Source of the DNA: Planotetraspora phitsanulokensis
GTDB lineage: Bacteria > Actinomycetota > Actinomycetes > Streptosporangiales > Streptosporangiaceae
Assembly: GCF_016863295.1 (NCBI RefSeq)
Contig: NZ_BOOP01000044.1
Coordinates: forward strand, 1 to 64,000
DNA length: 64,000 nt
Direction of reading: 5' to 3'
The translations under genes were made by a program, and so were the position numbers. The notes below the pieces were generated by a model. It saw only the letters and a program-made list of their open reading frames with translations, was not told the DNA's origin and searched no databases. Positions 15,253-23,983 of the stretch are shown in pieces (the stretch's first letter is position 1; each line of letters starts with the position of its first letter).

Positions 15253-15777
15253 ATGGACGACAGGCTGGAGTTCCGCCTCGCCGCCGGAGACGCCGGGGCG
15301 GTGGGGGAGTGCTACCGCGCGCACGCTCCCGCGGTCCGCTCGTTCTTGCGGCGGATGGTCCCGCACGAGGACGTCGACGACGTGCTCCAGGTCGTGTTCA
15401 CCGAGGTGTGGCGGTCGCGGCACCGGTTCGACCCGTCCAGGAGCCTGCCCGCGTGGCTCTACGGGATTGCGCGAAAACGGGCGGTGGACCACTTGCGGGC
15501 CCGCAGGCCCCAGACGCTGCCACTCGACGCCGTGGCGGACCCGGCTGGCCCGGACGGGCGCGTGGAGGGGGAGGAACTGGCCGACCGCGACCGGATCCGC
15601 AGGGCGCTGGACGAGCTCCCGGCGGTTCAGCGCCAGGCCATCGAGCTGGCCTACTACGGCGATCTCACCCAGCGGGAGATCGCCGACCGGCTGCGGGTGC
15701 CGCTCGGCACGGTCAAGGCGCGTACGGCACGCGGGCTCCATCGGCTGGCCGCGCTGCTCCCGCGGGTGGCGGCGTGA
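15253..15777 (+). CDS. ECF-type RNA polymerase sigma factor (LitS-like position)
   Basis: 174 residues. Region 2: VGECYRAHAPAVRSFLRRMV, HEDVDDVLQVVFTEVWRS, LPAWLYGIARKRAVDHLR. Region 4: LDELPAVQRQAIELAYYG, LTQREIADRLRVPLGTVKAR with a complete helix-turn-helix. No C-terminal extension. It lies 96 bp after the CarH/LitR-like gene, the same order as litR-litS, so a light- or B12-linked regulon is a reasonable hypothesis; no carotenoid genes are in the window. No membrane anti-sigma gene adjoins it. It is probably read with the downstream YbgA-type gene, whose start is 89 bp beyond. Confidence 0.85.
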   Translation: MDDRLEFRLAAGDAGAVGECYRAHAPAVRSFLRRMVPHEDVDDVLQVVFTEVWRSRHRFDPSRSLPAWLYGIARKRAVDHLRARRPQTLPLDAVADPAGPDGRVEGEELADRDRIRRALDELPAVQRQAIELAYYGDLTQREIADRLRVPLGTVKARTARGLHRLAALLPRVAA

Positions 15778-15865
15778 GCCGTACCAGGGCTGTTTCCGGG
15801 TGCGCGCCGGCCGGCCGCCGCGACGGCCTGATCAGGAGGGTGAGGCGGAACAGGGGGGTGTGATC

Positions 15866-16846
15866 ATGGGTGACGTCAGACCGCGCGTCGCGGTCTCCAG
15901 CTGCCTGCTGGGCGAGCCGGTGCGGTTCAACGGAGGGCACAGCCGCGACCGGTTCCTCACCGGCGCGCTCTCCGAACATGTGGACTGGGTGCCGATCTGC
16001 CCGGAGATGGAGATCGGCCTCGGCACCCCGAGGGAGACGATCCGACTCGAGCGCTCGGCCGGCGGGCTACGTCTGATGACCCGCTCGTCCCGCGTCGACC
16101 TCACCGACCGCATGACGGCCCTCGCCGAATCCCGCGCGGCCGGCCTCGACGTGGACGGCTACGTCTTCAAGGCCAAGAGCCCCAGTTGCGGCCTCCACGG
16201 CATCCCGATCCACGCGGCCGGAGCCGGCACTCCGGACGCGGGGGGCGCGAGGGTGGACGCCGACCGCCGAAACCGCGGCCTGTTCGCGGGGATCGTGGTC
16301 GGCGCCCACCCGTTGCTCGCGGCCGAGGACGAGGGCCGGCTGCGTGACACGGTGCTCCGGGAGGCGTTCGTGGAGCGGATCTTCGCGGTCGCGCGGCTCC
16401 GCGAGCTGCTGTCCGGCGGCTGGCGGGCGCGCGACCTGGTGGCCTTCCACGCCGCGCACAAGATGCAGCTCCTCGCGCACGCGCCCGAGATCTACCGCGG
16501 GCTCGGCCGGCTGGTCGCGGAGGTGGGCTCGCGTCCGCGCGACGTCCTCGCCGCCGAGTACGGCCACGCGTTCCGTACGGCCTTGGCGGCCAGGGCGTCC
16601 GTCGGCCGCAACGCCAACGTCCTGGAGCACTGCCTCGGGATGGTCGGCGGCCATCTGGGGCGGATCCGCCGGGCGGACGTGCTCGAGGTGATCGGCGCCT
16701 ACCGGGCCAGGCTGGTCGCCCTGAACGTGCCCGTGACCCTGCTCCGCCACCATGCGAGGGGCGAAGGGGTCGCCTACGTGTCCGACCAGACCTATTTCCA
16801 GCCCTATCCGGATGATCTGGGGCTGCGCAACCACATCGCCGCGTGA
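15866..16846 (+). CDS. DUF523-DUF1722 (YbgA-type) protein
   Basis: 326 residues from ATG 15866, eight nt after AGGGGG. The N-terminal DUF523 half carries VAVSSCLLGEPVRFNGGHSR, a cysteine in PICPEMEIGLGTPRE and FKAKSPSCGL; these conserved cysteines suggest a metal or Fe-S site. The C-terminal DUF1722 half ends with VTLLRHHARGEGVAYVSDQTYFQPYP. Function is not established. In several bacteria this fusion sits with DNA photolyase and B12-dependent MerR regulators in light-induced gene sets; here it follows such a regulator and an ECF sigma factor, but without photolyase. This is one reason to treat 14188-16846 as a unit. Confidence 0.88.
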   Translation: MGDVRPRVAVSSCLLGEPVRFNGGHSRDRFLTGALSEHVDWVPICPEMEIGLGTPRETIRLERSAGGLRLMTRSSRVDLTDRMTALAESRAAGLDVDGYVFKAKSPSCGLHGIPIHAAGAGTPDAGGARVDADRRNRGLFAGIVVGAHPLLAAEDEGRLRDTVLREAFVERIFAVARLRELLSGGWRARDLVAFHAAHKMQLLAHAPEIYRGLGRLVAEVGSRPRDVLAAEYGHAFRTALAARASVGRNANVLEHCLGMVGGHLGRIRRADVLEVIGAYRARLVALNVPVTLLRHHARGEGVAYVSDQTYFQPYPDDLGLRNHIAA

Positions 16847-16894
16847 CGTGGGCCATCGGGGCTCAGGCGGGCATTCACGGCAGGGCGCCGGGGG

Positions 16895-17383
16895 TCAGGC
16901 CGGTCCCGCGTCTTCTTCGGATTCCTCGGCCGACTCGAGGCCGGAGAGGATCGTGGACAGGATGTCGTGGAACTGCCGTATCTGCTCGCGCGAGAGCGGG
17001 TCGAACACCCGGCGGCGCACCTCGCCGACGTGACCCGGGGCGGCACTCTCGAGTGCGGAGAAGCCCTCATCGGTCAGTTTCGCCATGGTGGTGCGCCGAT
17101 CCTCCTCATGCTTGATCCGCCGCACCCAGCCCTTCTCCTCCAGCCGTGCCATGGCGTGTGAGAGGCGGCTGGCGGAGAACTGGGTCACCGAGGCGAGCTG
17201 CGTCATGGTCATCGTGCGGTCGGGCGACTCCGACAGGCAGACCAGCATGATGTAGTACGCGTGGGGGATGCCCGAGTCCTTCTGCAGTTGCCGTTCGAGG
17301 GCCTCCCACAGCAGATGGTTGGTCCAGATGTAGGCGCGCCAGGTCCCCTGCTCCTCGTCGTCGAGCCAACGCGTCTCCGGCAT
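16895..17383 (-). CDS. MarR-family transcriptional regulator
   Basis: 162 residues. Winged helix: TMTMTQLASVTQFSASRLSHAMARLEEKGWVRR, wing HEEDRRTTMAKLTDEG, flanked by dimerisation helices (TWRAYIWTNHLLWEALERQL; FDPLSREQIRQFHDILSTIL). The acidic tail is dispensable-looking. Upstream there is a TACGCT box 7 nt from the ATG and, overlapping the -35 position, a palindrome CGGTTGA-N4-TCAACCG, so autoregulation is likely. The phosphoketolase gene is divergent from the same 169-bp gap and may be controlled too. Confidence 0.88.
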   Translation of the reverse strand: MPETRWLDDEEQGTWRAYIWTNHLLWEALERQLQKDSGIPHAYYIMLVCLSESPDRTMTMTQLASVTQFSASRLSHAMARLEEKGWVRRIKHEEDRRTTMAKLTDEGFSALESAAPGHVGEVRRRVFDPLSREQIRQFHDILSTILSGLESAEESEEDAGPA

Positions 17384-17390
17384 AGGGCCA

Positions 17391-17396
17391 AGCGTA
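17391..17396 (-). promoter_or_regulatory. -10 box (TACGCT) for leaderless marR mRNA
   Basis: Minus-strand TACGCT, 7 nt before ATG 17383; GTTGAA 16 bp further up is a possible -35 and lies inside the palindrome. Confidence 0.45.
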
Positions 17397-17402
17397 CCGA
17401 CG

Positions 17403-17420
17403 CGGTTGAGATTTCAACCG
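17403..17420. promoter_or_regulatory. Candidate MarR operator
   Basis: Perfect palindrome CGGTTGA-GATT-TCAACCG in the divergent marR/phosphoketolase gap, overlapping the inferred marR -35 region. Size and symmetry fit MarR-family operators. Confidence 0.5.
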
Positions 17421-17552
17421 ACTTCGGATGATCCGGTTCACCGCCTTTCCACCCCGCGTACAACCGCGGCGGGCACGGGCCGGGACGGGTCGCGCGCGCG
17501 GCCGGACCGGAGTCGCACGGTTTGAATCCGTCACGCGAGGAAGTTTCGAAGC

Positions 17553-19853
17553 ATGGACGCACTCGCGAACGTCGACGCCTACTGGCGGGCCGCCAACTAT
17601 CTGTCCGTGGGCCAGATCTACCTCATGGACAACCCGCTGCTCGCCGAGCCGCTCCGGCCCGAGCACGTCAAGCCCCGGCTCCTCGGCCACTGGGGGACCA
17701 CGCCGGGGCTGAACTTCTGCTTCGCGCACCTCAACCGCGTCATCCGGGAGCGGGACCAGAACATGATCTACATCTGCGGGCCGGGTCACGGCGGCCCGGC
17801 CGCGGTCGCGCACGCCTGGCTGGAGGGCTCCTACAGCGAGCGGTACCCCGACGTGTCGCGTGACGCGGAGGGCATGCGGCGGTTGTTCCGGCAGTTCTCC
17901 TTCCCCGGCGGCGTCCCCAGCCACGTGGCGCCCGAGACGCCCGGGTCGATCCACGAGGGCGGCGAGCTGGGCTACTCGCTCGCCCACGCGTACGGCGCCG
18001 CCTTCGACAACCCCGATCTCGTCGTCGCGTGCGTCATCGGCGACGGGGAGGCGGAGACCGGCCCCCTGGCCGCCAGCTGGCACTCCAACAAATTCCTCGA
18101 CCGGGAGAGGGACGGCGTCGTGCTGCCGATCCTGCACCTCAACGGATACAAGATCGCCAACCCGGCCGTTCTCGCCAGGATCCCCGAGACCGACCTGATC
18201 AAGCTCCTGGAGGGGTACGGCTACCGCCCCCATGTCGTGTCGGGGGACGATCCCGGGACCATGCACGAGGCGATGACCGAGACCATGGACGCGGTCTTCG
18301 ACCAACTGGCCGACGGCGGACGGCTGCCCATGATCGTCCTGCGTTCGCCGAAGGGCTGGACCGGGCCGCGCGAGGTCGACGGGCGGCCCGTGGAGGGCAC
18401 CTGGCGGGCCCATCAGGTGCCGCTGGAGGGGGTGCGGGAGCGGCCGGATCGGCTCGCGATGCTGGAGGAGTGGATGCGCTCCTACCGGCCGCAGGAGCTC
18501 TTCGACGCCGCCGGCGGGCCGGTCCCGGAGATCCTCGGCACGGTTCCCGAAGGCCCGCGCAGGATGAGCGCCAACCCGCACGCCAACGGGGGAGAGCTGC
18601 TGCGGCCGCTCGTGCTGCCCGACTTCCGCGACTACGAGGTCGAGGTCAAGTCGCACGCGTCCTCGCCCACCGAGCCGACCCGGGTGCTGGGCGGCTTCCT
18701 GCGCGACGTCGTCGCCGGGAACCCGTGCAACTTCCGGCTGATGGGCCCGGACGAGACGGCGTCGAACCGCCTGTCCGCGGTGTTCGAGGCCACGTCGAAG
18801 GCCTGGAGCGCCGAGATCCTCCCCACCGACGAGCACCTGGCCCCGGACGGGCGCGTGATGGAGGTCCTGAGCGAGCACCTGTGCCAGGGGTGGCTGGAGG
18901 GATACCTGCTGACCGGCCGGCACGGGTTGTTCAACTGCTACGAGGCGTTCATCCACATCGTCGACGCGATGTTCAACCAGCACGCCAAATGGCTGGAGTC
19001 GAGCCAGAAGATCGGCTGGAGGCGGCCGATCGCGTCGCTCAACTACCTGCTGTCCTCCCACGTGTGGCGGCAGGACCACAACGGCTTCAGCCACCAGGAC
19101 CCCGGGTTCCTCGACGTGGTGATGAACAAGAAGTCGTCCATCGTCCGGGTCTACCTGCCGCCGGACGCCAACACGCTGCTGTCGGTCGCGGACCACTGCC
19201 TGCGTTCGCGGGACTACGTCAACGTGGTCGTGGCCGGGAAGCACCCCGTGCTCGACCTCATGAGCATGGACGAGGCCGTCAGCCACTGCACCCGCGGCGT
19301 GGGCGTCCTCGACTGGGCCAGCAACGACGACGGGGTGGAGCCCGACGTCGTGCTGGCCTGCGCCGGCGACGTGCCGACCCTGGAGACGCTCGCGGCCGCG
19401 GCCCTGCTCCGCGCCCACCTGCCCGAGCTCAGGGTCCGGGTCGTCAACGTGGTCGACCTCATGCGCCTGCAGCCGCCGTCCGAGCATCCGCACGGGATGA
19501 GCGACGCCGAGTTCGACACGGTCTTCACCGCTGATCGGCCCGTCATCTTCAACTTCCACGGCTATCCGTGGCTGATCCACCGGCTCACGTACCGGCGCAA
19601 CGGCCACGACAACCTCCACGTCCGGGGTTACCGGGAGGAGGGCACCACCACGACGCCGTTCGACATGGCCATGATGAACGACATCGACCGCTACCACCTG
19701 GTGATGGACGTCATCGACCGGCTGCCCGGACTCGGCGGACGGCAGGCGCACCTGCGCCAGCACATGGCCGACATGCGCCTCCAGTGCAAGCTCTACACGA
19801 GGGAGCACGGAGAGGACCCCGTCGAGATCCGCGACTGGGTGTGGCCCTACTGA
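17553..19853 (+). CDS. xfp: Phosphoketolase (xylulose-5-phosphate/fructose-6-phosphate)
   Basis: 766 residues, slightly shorter than the usual near 790-800. Thiamine-diphosphate enzyme cleaving xylulose-5-P or fructose-6-P with phosphate to acetyl-phosphate plus glyceraldehyde-3-P or erythrose-4-P. Signatures: [31 protein letters not shown], the ThDP/Mg motif [22 protein letters not shown], and in the second half [31 protein letters not shown] and [10 protein letters not shown]. Cytoplasmic. No acetate kinase gene is adjacent, so the fate of acetyl-phosphate is not shown here. GAGGAAG lies about 10 nt before the ATG. Divergent from marR. Confidence 0.95.
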   Translation: MDALANVDAYWRAANYLSVGQIYLMDNPLLAEPLRPEHVKPRLLGHWGTTPGLNFCFAHLNRVIRERDQNMIYICGPGHGGPAAVAHAWLEGSYSERYPDVSRDAEGMRRLFRQFSFPGGVPSHVAPETPGSIHEGGELGYSLAHAYGAAFDNPDLVVACVIGDGEAETGPLAASWHSNKFLDRERDGVVLPILHLNGYKIANPAVLARIPETDLIKLLEGYGYRPHVVSGDDPGTMHEAMTETMDAVFDQLADGGRLPMIVLRSPKGWTGPREVDGRPVEGTWRAHQVPLEGVRERPDRLAMLEEWMRSYRPQELFDAAGGPVPEILGTVPEGPRRMSANPHANGGELLRPLVLPDFRDYEVEVKSHASSPTEPTRVLGGFLRDVVAGNPCNFRLMGPDETASNRLSAVFEATSKAWSAEILPTDEHLAPDGRVMEVLSEHLCQGWLEGYLLTGRHGLFNCYEAFIHIVDAMFNQHAKWLESSQKIGWRRPIASLNYLLSSHVWRQDHNGFSHQDPGFLDVVMNKKSSIVRVYLPPDANTLLSVADHCLRSRDYVNVVVAGKHPVLDLMSMDEAVSHCTRGVGVLDWASNDDGVEPDVVLACAGDVPTLETLAAAALLRAHLPELRVRVVNVVDLMRLQPPSEHPHGMSDAEFDTVFTADRPVIFNFHGYPWLIHRLTYRRNGHDNLHVRGYREEGTTTTPFDMAMMNDIDRYHLVMDVIDRLPGLGGRQAHLRQHMADMRLQCKLYTREHGEDPVEIRDWVWPY

Positions 19854-19943
19854 CCCGTGTTCCGTACGCCGGGAGGGAGGTGATTCCGGGAACGGGGAGG
19901 GGCGTCTTTCCGGGAAGGACTCGCGGCCCGATCATCGCGTCAT

Positions 19944-19949
19944 TAGGGT
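19944..19949 (+). promoter_or_regulatory. -10 box (TAGGGT) for a leaderless mRNA
   Basis: TAGGGT ends 6 nt before GTG 19956 (3 nt before ATG 19953), favouring the GTG as the true start. Confidence 0.45.
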
Positions 19950-19955
19950 CATATG

Positions 19956-20513
19956 GTGATCGAGGGCATCGACGTGTCCGAGTGGCGGCCGTCCGTGACG
20001 TGGGACGGCGCCCAGTTCGGCTTCGCACGGGCGACCGAGGGCGACCACGGCGTCGACACGGCCTACGCGGGCCACCGGGCGGCCATGGAAGCGGCGGGGG
20101 TGCTGGCGGGCGCCTACCACGTGGCCCGGCCACAGGGGGATCCCCTCGCCCAGGCCGCCCATTTCCTCGCCCAGGTGGACGCCGGTCCGCTCGCGGTCGA
20201 CCTGCGCGTATCCGACGGGCTCGCGCCCCCCGAGGTGGCCGTCTTCGCCCGGCGACTGTGCGACGAGGTGCGCCGCCTGGCGGGCGTCCGGCCGATCATC
20301 CGCACGCTGCGTCACTTCGCCGCCGAGGGTAACTGCGAGGGCCTGGGGGAGTGGCCGTTGTGGATCGTCGCCCCGGACCGGCCGATGGGGCGGCCCGCGG
20401 TCCCGCGGCCGTGGACGTCGTGGACCCTGCACCAGTTCGCCAACAGCCCGGTCAACCGCGACGCCTTCGCCGGGTCACTCGAGGAACTCGCGACCCTCGC
20501 CACGCGGGAGTAA
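19956..20513 (+). CDS. GH25 lysozyme-fold protein, probably catalytically degenerate
   Basis: 185 residues with no signal peptide. GH25 (N,O-diacetylmuramidase) landmarks are present: IEGIDVSEWRPSV at the N-terminus with the first catalytic Asp, FGFARATEG, AGAYHVARP, and a C-terminal HQFANSPVNRDAFAGS in place of the usual WQYSS-VDLNxF. However, the central D-x-E pair that carries the acid catalyst in GH25 enzymes reads VDLRVSDG, with Asp kept and Glu replaced by Arg. The protein is therefore probably not a normal lysozyme; it may bind glycan or have another role, perhaps inside the cell. The start is taken at GTG 19956 from the leaderless promoter geometry. Confidence 0.7.
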   Translation: MIEGIDVSEWRPSVTWDGAQFGFARATEGDHGVDTAYAGHRAAMEAAGVLAGAYHVARPQGDPLAQAAHFLAQVDAGPLAVDLRVSDGLAPPEVAVFARRLCDEVRRLAGVRPIIRTLRHFAAEGNCEGLGEWPLWIVAPDRPMGRPAVPRPWTSWTLHQFANSPVNRDAFAGSLEELATLATRE

Positions 20514-20645
20514 CCAAGCGAAATCGGGGTGGGGGCACCGGTAGCATCGGATGCGGGAGGCAACCGCCCGGGCCGTCGAGGCACGACCGGTCCCGCGGGG
20601 CCTCCGTCCCGTCAGTTCCGCAGCATCCGTACGCAAGGAGCCACC

Positions 20646-22622
20646 GTGTCTGCCGTCCTCGAAATACGCATCACCCTCGCCGGAACCGAGCGTGTGGTGG
20701 CGGCGGGGACGACGACGGGCGAGGCCCTGGGCGCCGACGGCAGAACCGTCATCGCCGCGAGGGTCAACGGCGACCTGCGCGACCTGGCCGCCGAGGTGTC
20801 CGAAGGCGACGTCGTGGAGCCGGTCGCGATCGACAGCGCCGACGGCCGCGCGATCCTGCGCCACTCCACCGCCCACGTGATGGCCCAGGCCGTACAGGAG
20901 ATCTTCCCGGAGGCCCGGCTCGGCATCGGCCCGCCCGTGGAGAACGGCTTCTATTACGACTTCGACGTCAAGGACCCGTTCACCCCCGACGACCTCAAGC
21001 GCATCGAGAAGCGCATGCGCGAGATCGTCAAGCAGGGGCAGACCTTCAGCAGGAGGCCGGTCTCCGACGAAGACGCCCGCGAGGAGCTGGCGGCCGAGCC
21101 GTACAAGCTGGAGCTCATCGGGCTCAAGGGCGGAGCGGCCGGCTCCGACGACGGCGCCGACGTCGAGGTGGGCGGCGGCCAGCTGACCATCTACGACAAC
21201 CTCGACCCCAAGTCGGGCGAGTTGTGCTGGAAGGACCTGTGCCGGGGGCCGCACCTGCCCACCACCCGGGTCATCCCGGCGTTCAAGCTCATGCGGTCGG
21301 GCGGCGCCTACTGGCGGGGCAGCGAGAAGAACCCGCAGCTCCAGCGCATCTACGGCACCGCGTGGGAGTCCCGCGAGAAGCAGGACGAGTACCTCCGCCT
21401 GCTGGAGGAGGCCGAGAAGCGCGACCACCGGAAGCTGGGCGCCGAGCTCGACCTGTTCTCCTTCCCGGACGAGCTGGGCTCCGGCCTGCCGGTCTTCCAC
21501 CCCAAGGGCGGCGTGATCCGCCGGATCATGGAGGACTACTCGCGTCGCAGGCACGAGGAGTCCGGCTACTCCTTCGTGAACACGCCGCACATCACCAAGG
21601 AGCACCTCTACAAGGTCTCCGGCCACCTGGACTGGTACGCCGACGGCATGTTCCCGCCCATGGAGCTCGAGGGCGCGCGGTACTACCTGAAGCCGATGAA
21701 CTGCCCGATGCACAACCTGATCTACCGTGCACGGGGGCGGTCCTACCGGGAGCTGCCCCTGCGGCTGTTCGAGTTCGGCACCGTATACCGCTACGAGAAG
21801 TCCGGCGTGATCCACGGGCTCACCCGGGTGCGCGGCCTCACCCAGGACGACGCGCACATCTACTGCACCCGCGACCAGATGCGCGACGAGCTGAAGTCGC
21901 TGCTGCGCTTCGTGCTCGACCTGCTCCGCGACTACGGGCTCGAGGAGTTCTATCTCGAGCTGTCCACCAAGGACCCGGAGAAGTTCGTCGGCTCCGACGA
22001 GGCGTGGGAGGAGGCCACCGAGACCCTGCGCGAGGTGGCCGAGTCGGAGAACCTCGAGCTCGTGCTCGACCCGGGCGGCGCCGCCTTCTACGGGCCCAAG
22101 ATCTCGGTTCAGGTGCGCGACGCCCTCGGCCGCACTTGGCAGATGTCGACCATCCAGCTCGACTTCAACCTGCCGGAACTCTTCGAGCTCGAGTACCAGG
22201 CGCCGGACGGTTCACGCCAGCAGCCGGTGATGATCCACCGGGCGCTGTTCGGATCGGTCGAGCGGTTCTTCGGCGTCCTGGTGGAGCACTACGCGGGCGC
22301 CTTCCCTCCCTGGCTCGCCCCGGTGCAGGTCGTCGGCATCCCGATCGCCGACGCGCACGCGCCGTACCTGCAGGACGTGGCCAAGCGGCTGCGGGAGCGG
22401 GGGATCCGGGTGGAGGTCGACGTGGCCGACGACCGGATGCAGAAGAAGATCCGCAACGCGCAGAAGGCCAAGGTGCCGTTCATGCTGCTCGCCGGTGACG
22501 ATGACGTCGCCGCGGGCGCGGTGTCCTTCCGCTACCGCAACGGCGAGCAGAAGAACGGGGTGCCGATCGAGGAGGCCATCGACGAGATCGTCGACGCCGT
22601 CGAGCGGCGCGTGCAGGTCTGA
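20646..22622 (+). CDS. thrS: Threonine--tRNA ligase
   Basis: 658 residues from GTG 20646, with AAGGAG 6 nt upstream. Charges tRNA-Thr. Domains: N-terminal TGS (residues about 1-60), editing domain with [10 protein letters not shown] and the [11 protein letters not shown] metal motif, class II catalytic core with [11 protein letters not shown] (motif 2 region) and [14 protein letters not shown], motif 3 [20 protein letters not shown], and the anticodon-binding domain ([15 protein letters not shown]). Full length for a bacterial ThrRS. No T-box-like leader was recognised in the 130-bp upstream gap. First gene of the conserved thrS-HIT-pgsA-pimA neighbourhood of actinobacteria. Confidence 0.97.
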   Translation: MSAVLEIRITLAGTERVVAAGTTTGEALGADGRTVIAARVNGDLRDLAAEVSEGDVVEPVAIDSADGRAILRHSTAHVMAQAVQEIFPEARLGIGPPVENGFYYDFDVKDPFTPDDLKRIEKRMREIVKQGQTFSRRPVSDEDAREELAAEPYKLELIGLKGGAAGSDDGADVEVGGGQLTIYDNLDPKSGELCWKDLCRGPHLPTTRVIPAFKLMRSGGAYWRGSEKNPQLQRIYGTAWESREKQDEYLRLLEEAEKRDHRKLGAELDLFSFPDELGSGLPVFHPKGGVIRRIMEDYSRRRHEESGYSFVNTPHITKEHLYKVSGHLDWYADGMFPPMELEGARYYLKPMNCPMHNLIYRARGRSYRELPLRLFEFGTVYRYEKSGVIHGLTRVRGLTQDDAHIYCTRDQMRDELKSLLRFVLDLLRDYGLEEFYLELSTKDPEKFVGSDEAWEEATETLREVAESENLELVLDPGGAAFYGPKISVQVRDALGRTWQMSTIQLDFNLPELFELEYQAPDGSRQQPVMIHRALFGSVERFFGVLVEHYAGAFPPWLAPVQVVGIPIADAHAPYLQDVAKRLRERGIRVEVDVADDRMQKKIRNAQKAKVPFMLLAGDDDVAAGAVSFRYRNGEQKNGVPIEEAIDEIVDAVERRVQV

Positions 22623-22631
22623 TCCAAACTG

Positions 22632-22671
22632 CTACGGCCTGCGCCCCCACCAGCGGGGGCGCAGGCCGTAG
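22632..22671. terminator. Strong hairpin terminator between thrS and the convergent Asp23 gene
   Basis: Perfect 17-bp stem from CTACGGCCTGCGCCCCC (22632-22648) to its complement at 22655-22671, loop ACCAGC. It is symmetrical and lies between convergent genes, so probably bidirectional. Confidence 0.85.
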
Positions 22672-22700
22672 TCGTTTCAGAAGACCCCCGGCGGGTCCTC

Positions 22701-23267
22701 CTAGAAGCTTGCGTCCTCGGGCTCGGCGGGCTTCTCGCTGCCCTCGCCGGGCAGGCGCACGTCGTCCACGGTCACGTTGACCTCGGTGACCCGCATGCCG
22801 AGCATGTGGCTGACCGACCGGGCCACGTTGGCCCGCACGTCGGTGGCCACCTCCATCACGATGTAGCCGTACTCGATCACGATGGTGATGTCGACCATCA
22901 CCTGCTGGTTGATGATCTGGGCCCGGACGCCCTGGTTGGCGCGCTTGTTGCCCAGTCCGATGCGGTCACGGACGCTCTCGAACGCGCGCTCGAGGTCGCC
23001 GCCGAGGTCGGCCACACCGGCGATCTCCAAAGCGGCCAGCGCCGCGACCTTCTCGACGACCTCGTCCGCCACCTTGATCCTGCCCTGGACGGCCACGGAG
23101 AAGCCGTCGGAGATCCCGGAGACGGTCCCCGGCTCCGGCAGGGTGAAACCACCCTGGCTGGGGGCCTCGGCGGGCGTGGCCTCCGCCGCCTCCTCGCCCT
23201 CGTGGTCGAACTCCTCATGCTGATCGTCGGCGTGGTCCTGGCCCTGCTCGACTGCGACGTCGGTCAT
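22701..23267 (-). CDS. Asp23/Gls24-family envelope stress response protein
   Basis: 188 residues. An acidic, His-rich N-terminal arm of about 45 residues (EQGQDHADDQHEEFDHEGEE) precedes the Asp23 domain: GRIKVADEVVEKVAALAALE, IAGVADLGG, VMVDITIVIEYGYIVMEVAT, VRANVARSVSHMLGMRVTEVNVTVDDV. No membrane helix. Asp23 proteins in Gram-positive bacteria localise beneath the membrane and relate to envelope stress. ATG start with GAGGAG upstream. It lies on the minus strand between thrS and the HIT gene, an insertion relative to the usual plus-strand order. Confidence 0.9.
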   Translation of the reverse strand: MTDVAVEQGQDHADDQHEEFDHEGEEAAEATPAEAPSQGGFTLPEPGTVSGISDGFSVAVQGRIKVADEVVEKVAALAALEIAGVADLGGDLERAFESVRDRIGLGNKRANQGVRAQIINQQVMVDITIVIEYGYIVMEVATDVRANVARSVSHMLGMRVTEVNVTVDDVRLPGEGSEKPAEPEDASF

Positions 23268-23434
23268 TGTCCAACTCCTCGATTACGGCCTCGCGTGCTC
23301 CGCGTAGCAGGTGAATTCTGCCCGAAGATCGATTGGTTTGTCCCGAACAATGCCCAGCCCGCGTAGGAGAGATCCGCGAGTCATATGCTGCTTCACATGC
23401 GGCAGGCACGGAGGAACGAGGGGAGAGGGCGGCT

Positions 23435-23983
23435 GTGAGTTCAGAGCCCATCGAGCAGGCCGGCGCAGGGGCGCCGGACAACTTCCAGCGCCTCTGGACC
23501 CCGCATCGCATGGCGTACATCAAGGGCGAGAACAAGCCGAGCGGGACGGGGGAGGACGACGGGTGCCCGTTCTGCGAGATCCCCAAGCTGCCTGACGAGG
23601 ACGGCCTGATCGTCGCGCGTGGTTCCGCCGTCTACGCCGTGCTCAACCTGTACCCGTACAACTCCGGCCACCTGATGGTCGTGCCGTACCGCCACGTGGC
23701 CGACTACGCCGACCTGGACGAGCCGGAGACCGCCGAGCTGGCCGAGTTCACCAAGCGCTCGACGCTCGCCCTCAGGAAGGCCAGCGGAGCCCAGGGCTTC
23801 AACATCGGCATCAACCTCGGCGGGGTCGCGGGCGCGGGCATCGCCGCCCACCTCCACCAGCACGTGGTGCCCCGGTGGGGCGGCGACACCAACTTCATGC
23901 CCGTGGTCGGGCACACCAAGGTGTTGCCGCAGCTCCTGAGGGACACCCGCGCGCTGCTCGCGGACGCCTGGCCCGTCTCCTAG
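23435..23983 (+). CDS. HIT-domain protein (AP4A-phosphorylase/hydrolase-like)
   Basis: 182 residues from GTG 23435 (GGGGAGAGGG 5-15 nt upstream). Histidine-triad family: GCPFCEIPKLPDEDGLIVAR, a zinc-like cysteine pair, LYPYNSGHLMVVPYRHVADY, and the triad AAHLHQHVVPRWGGDTNFMP. It matches the HIT protein found next to thrS and pgsA in Mycobacterium (Rv2613c type), an Ap4A phosphorylase in that genus; the same activity here is inferred. The last four bases (CTAG, 23980-23983) are shared with the stop codon of the convergent membrane-protein gene. Confidence 0.92.
   Translation: MSSEPIEQAGAGAPDNFQRLWTPHRMAYIKGENKPSGTGEDDGCPFCEIPKLPDEDGLIVARGSAVYAVLNLYPYNSGHLMVVPYRHVADYADLDEPETAELAEFTKRSTLALRKASGAQGFNIGINLGGVAGAGIAAHLHQHVVPRWGGDTNFMPVVGHTKVLPQLLRDTRALLADAWPVS

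Noticed and set aside
19856-19925. Terminator after phosphoketolase
   Set aside because: TTCCGGGAA occurs twice but as a direct self-symmetric motif, not as a convincing stem.
20514-20645. T-box or other leader riboswitch before thrS
   Set aside because: No T-box sequence or specifier-like structure could be recognised in 130 bp.
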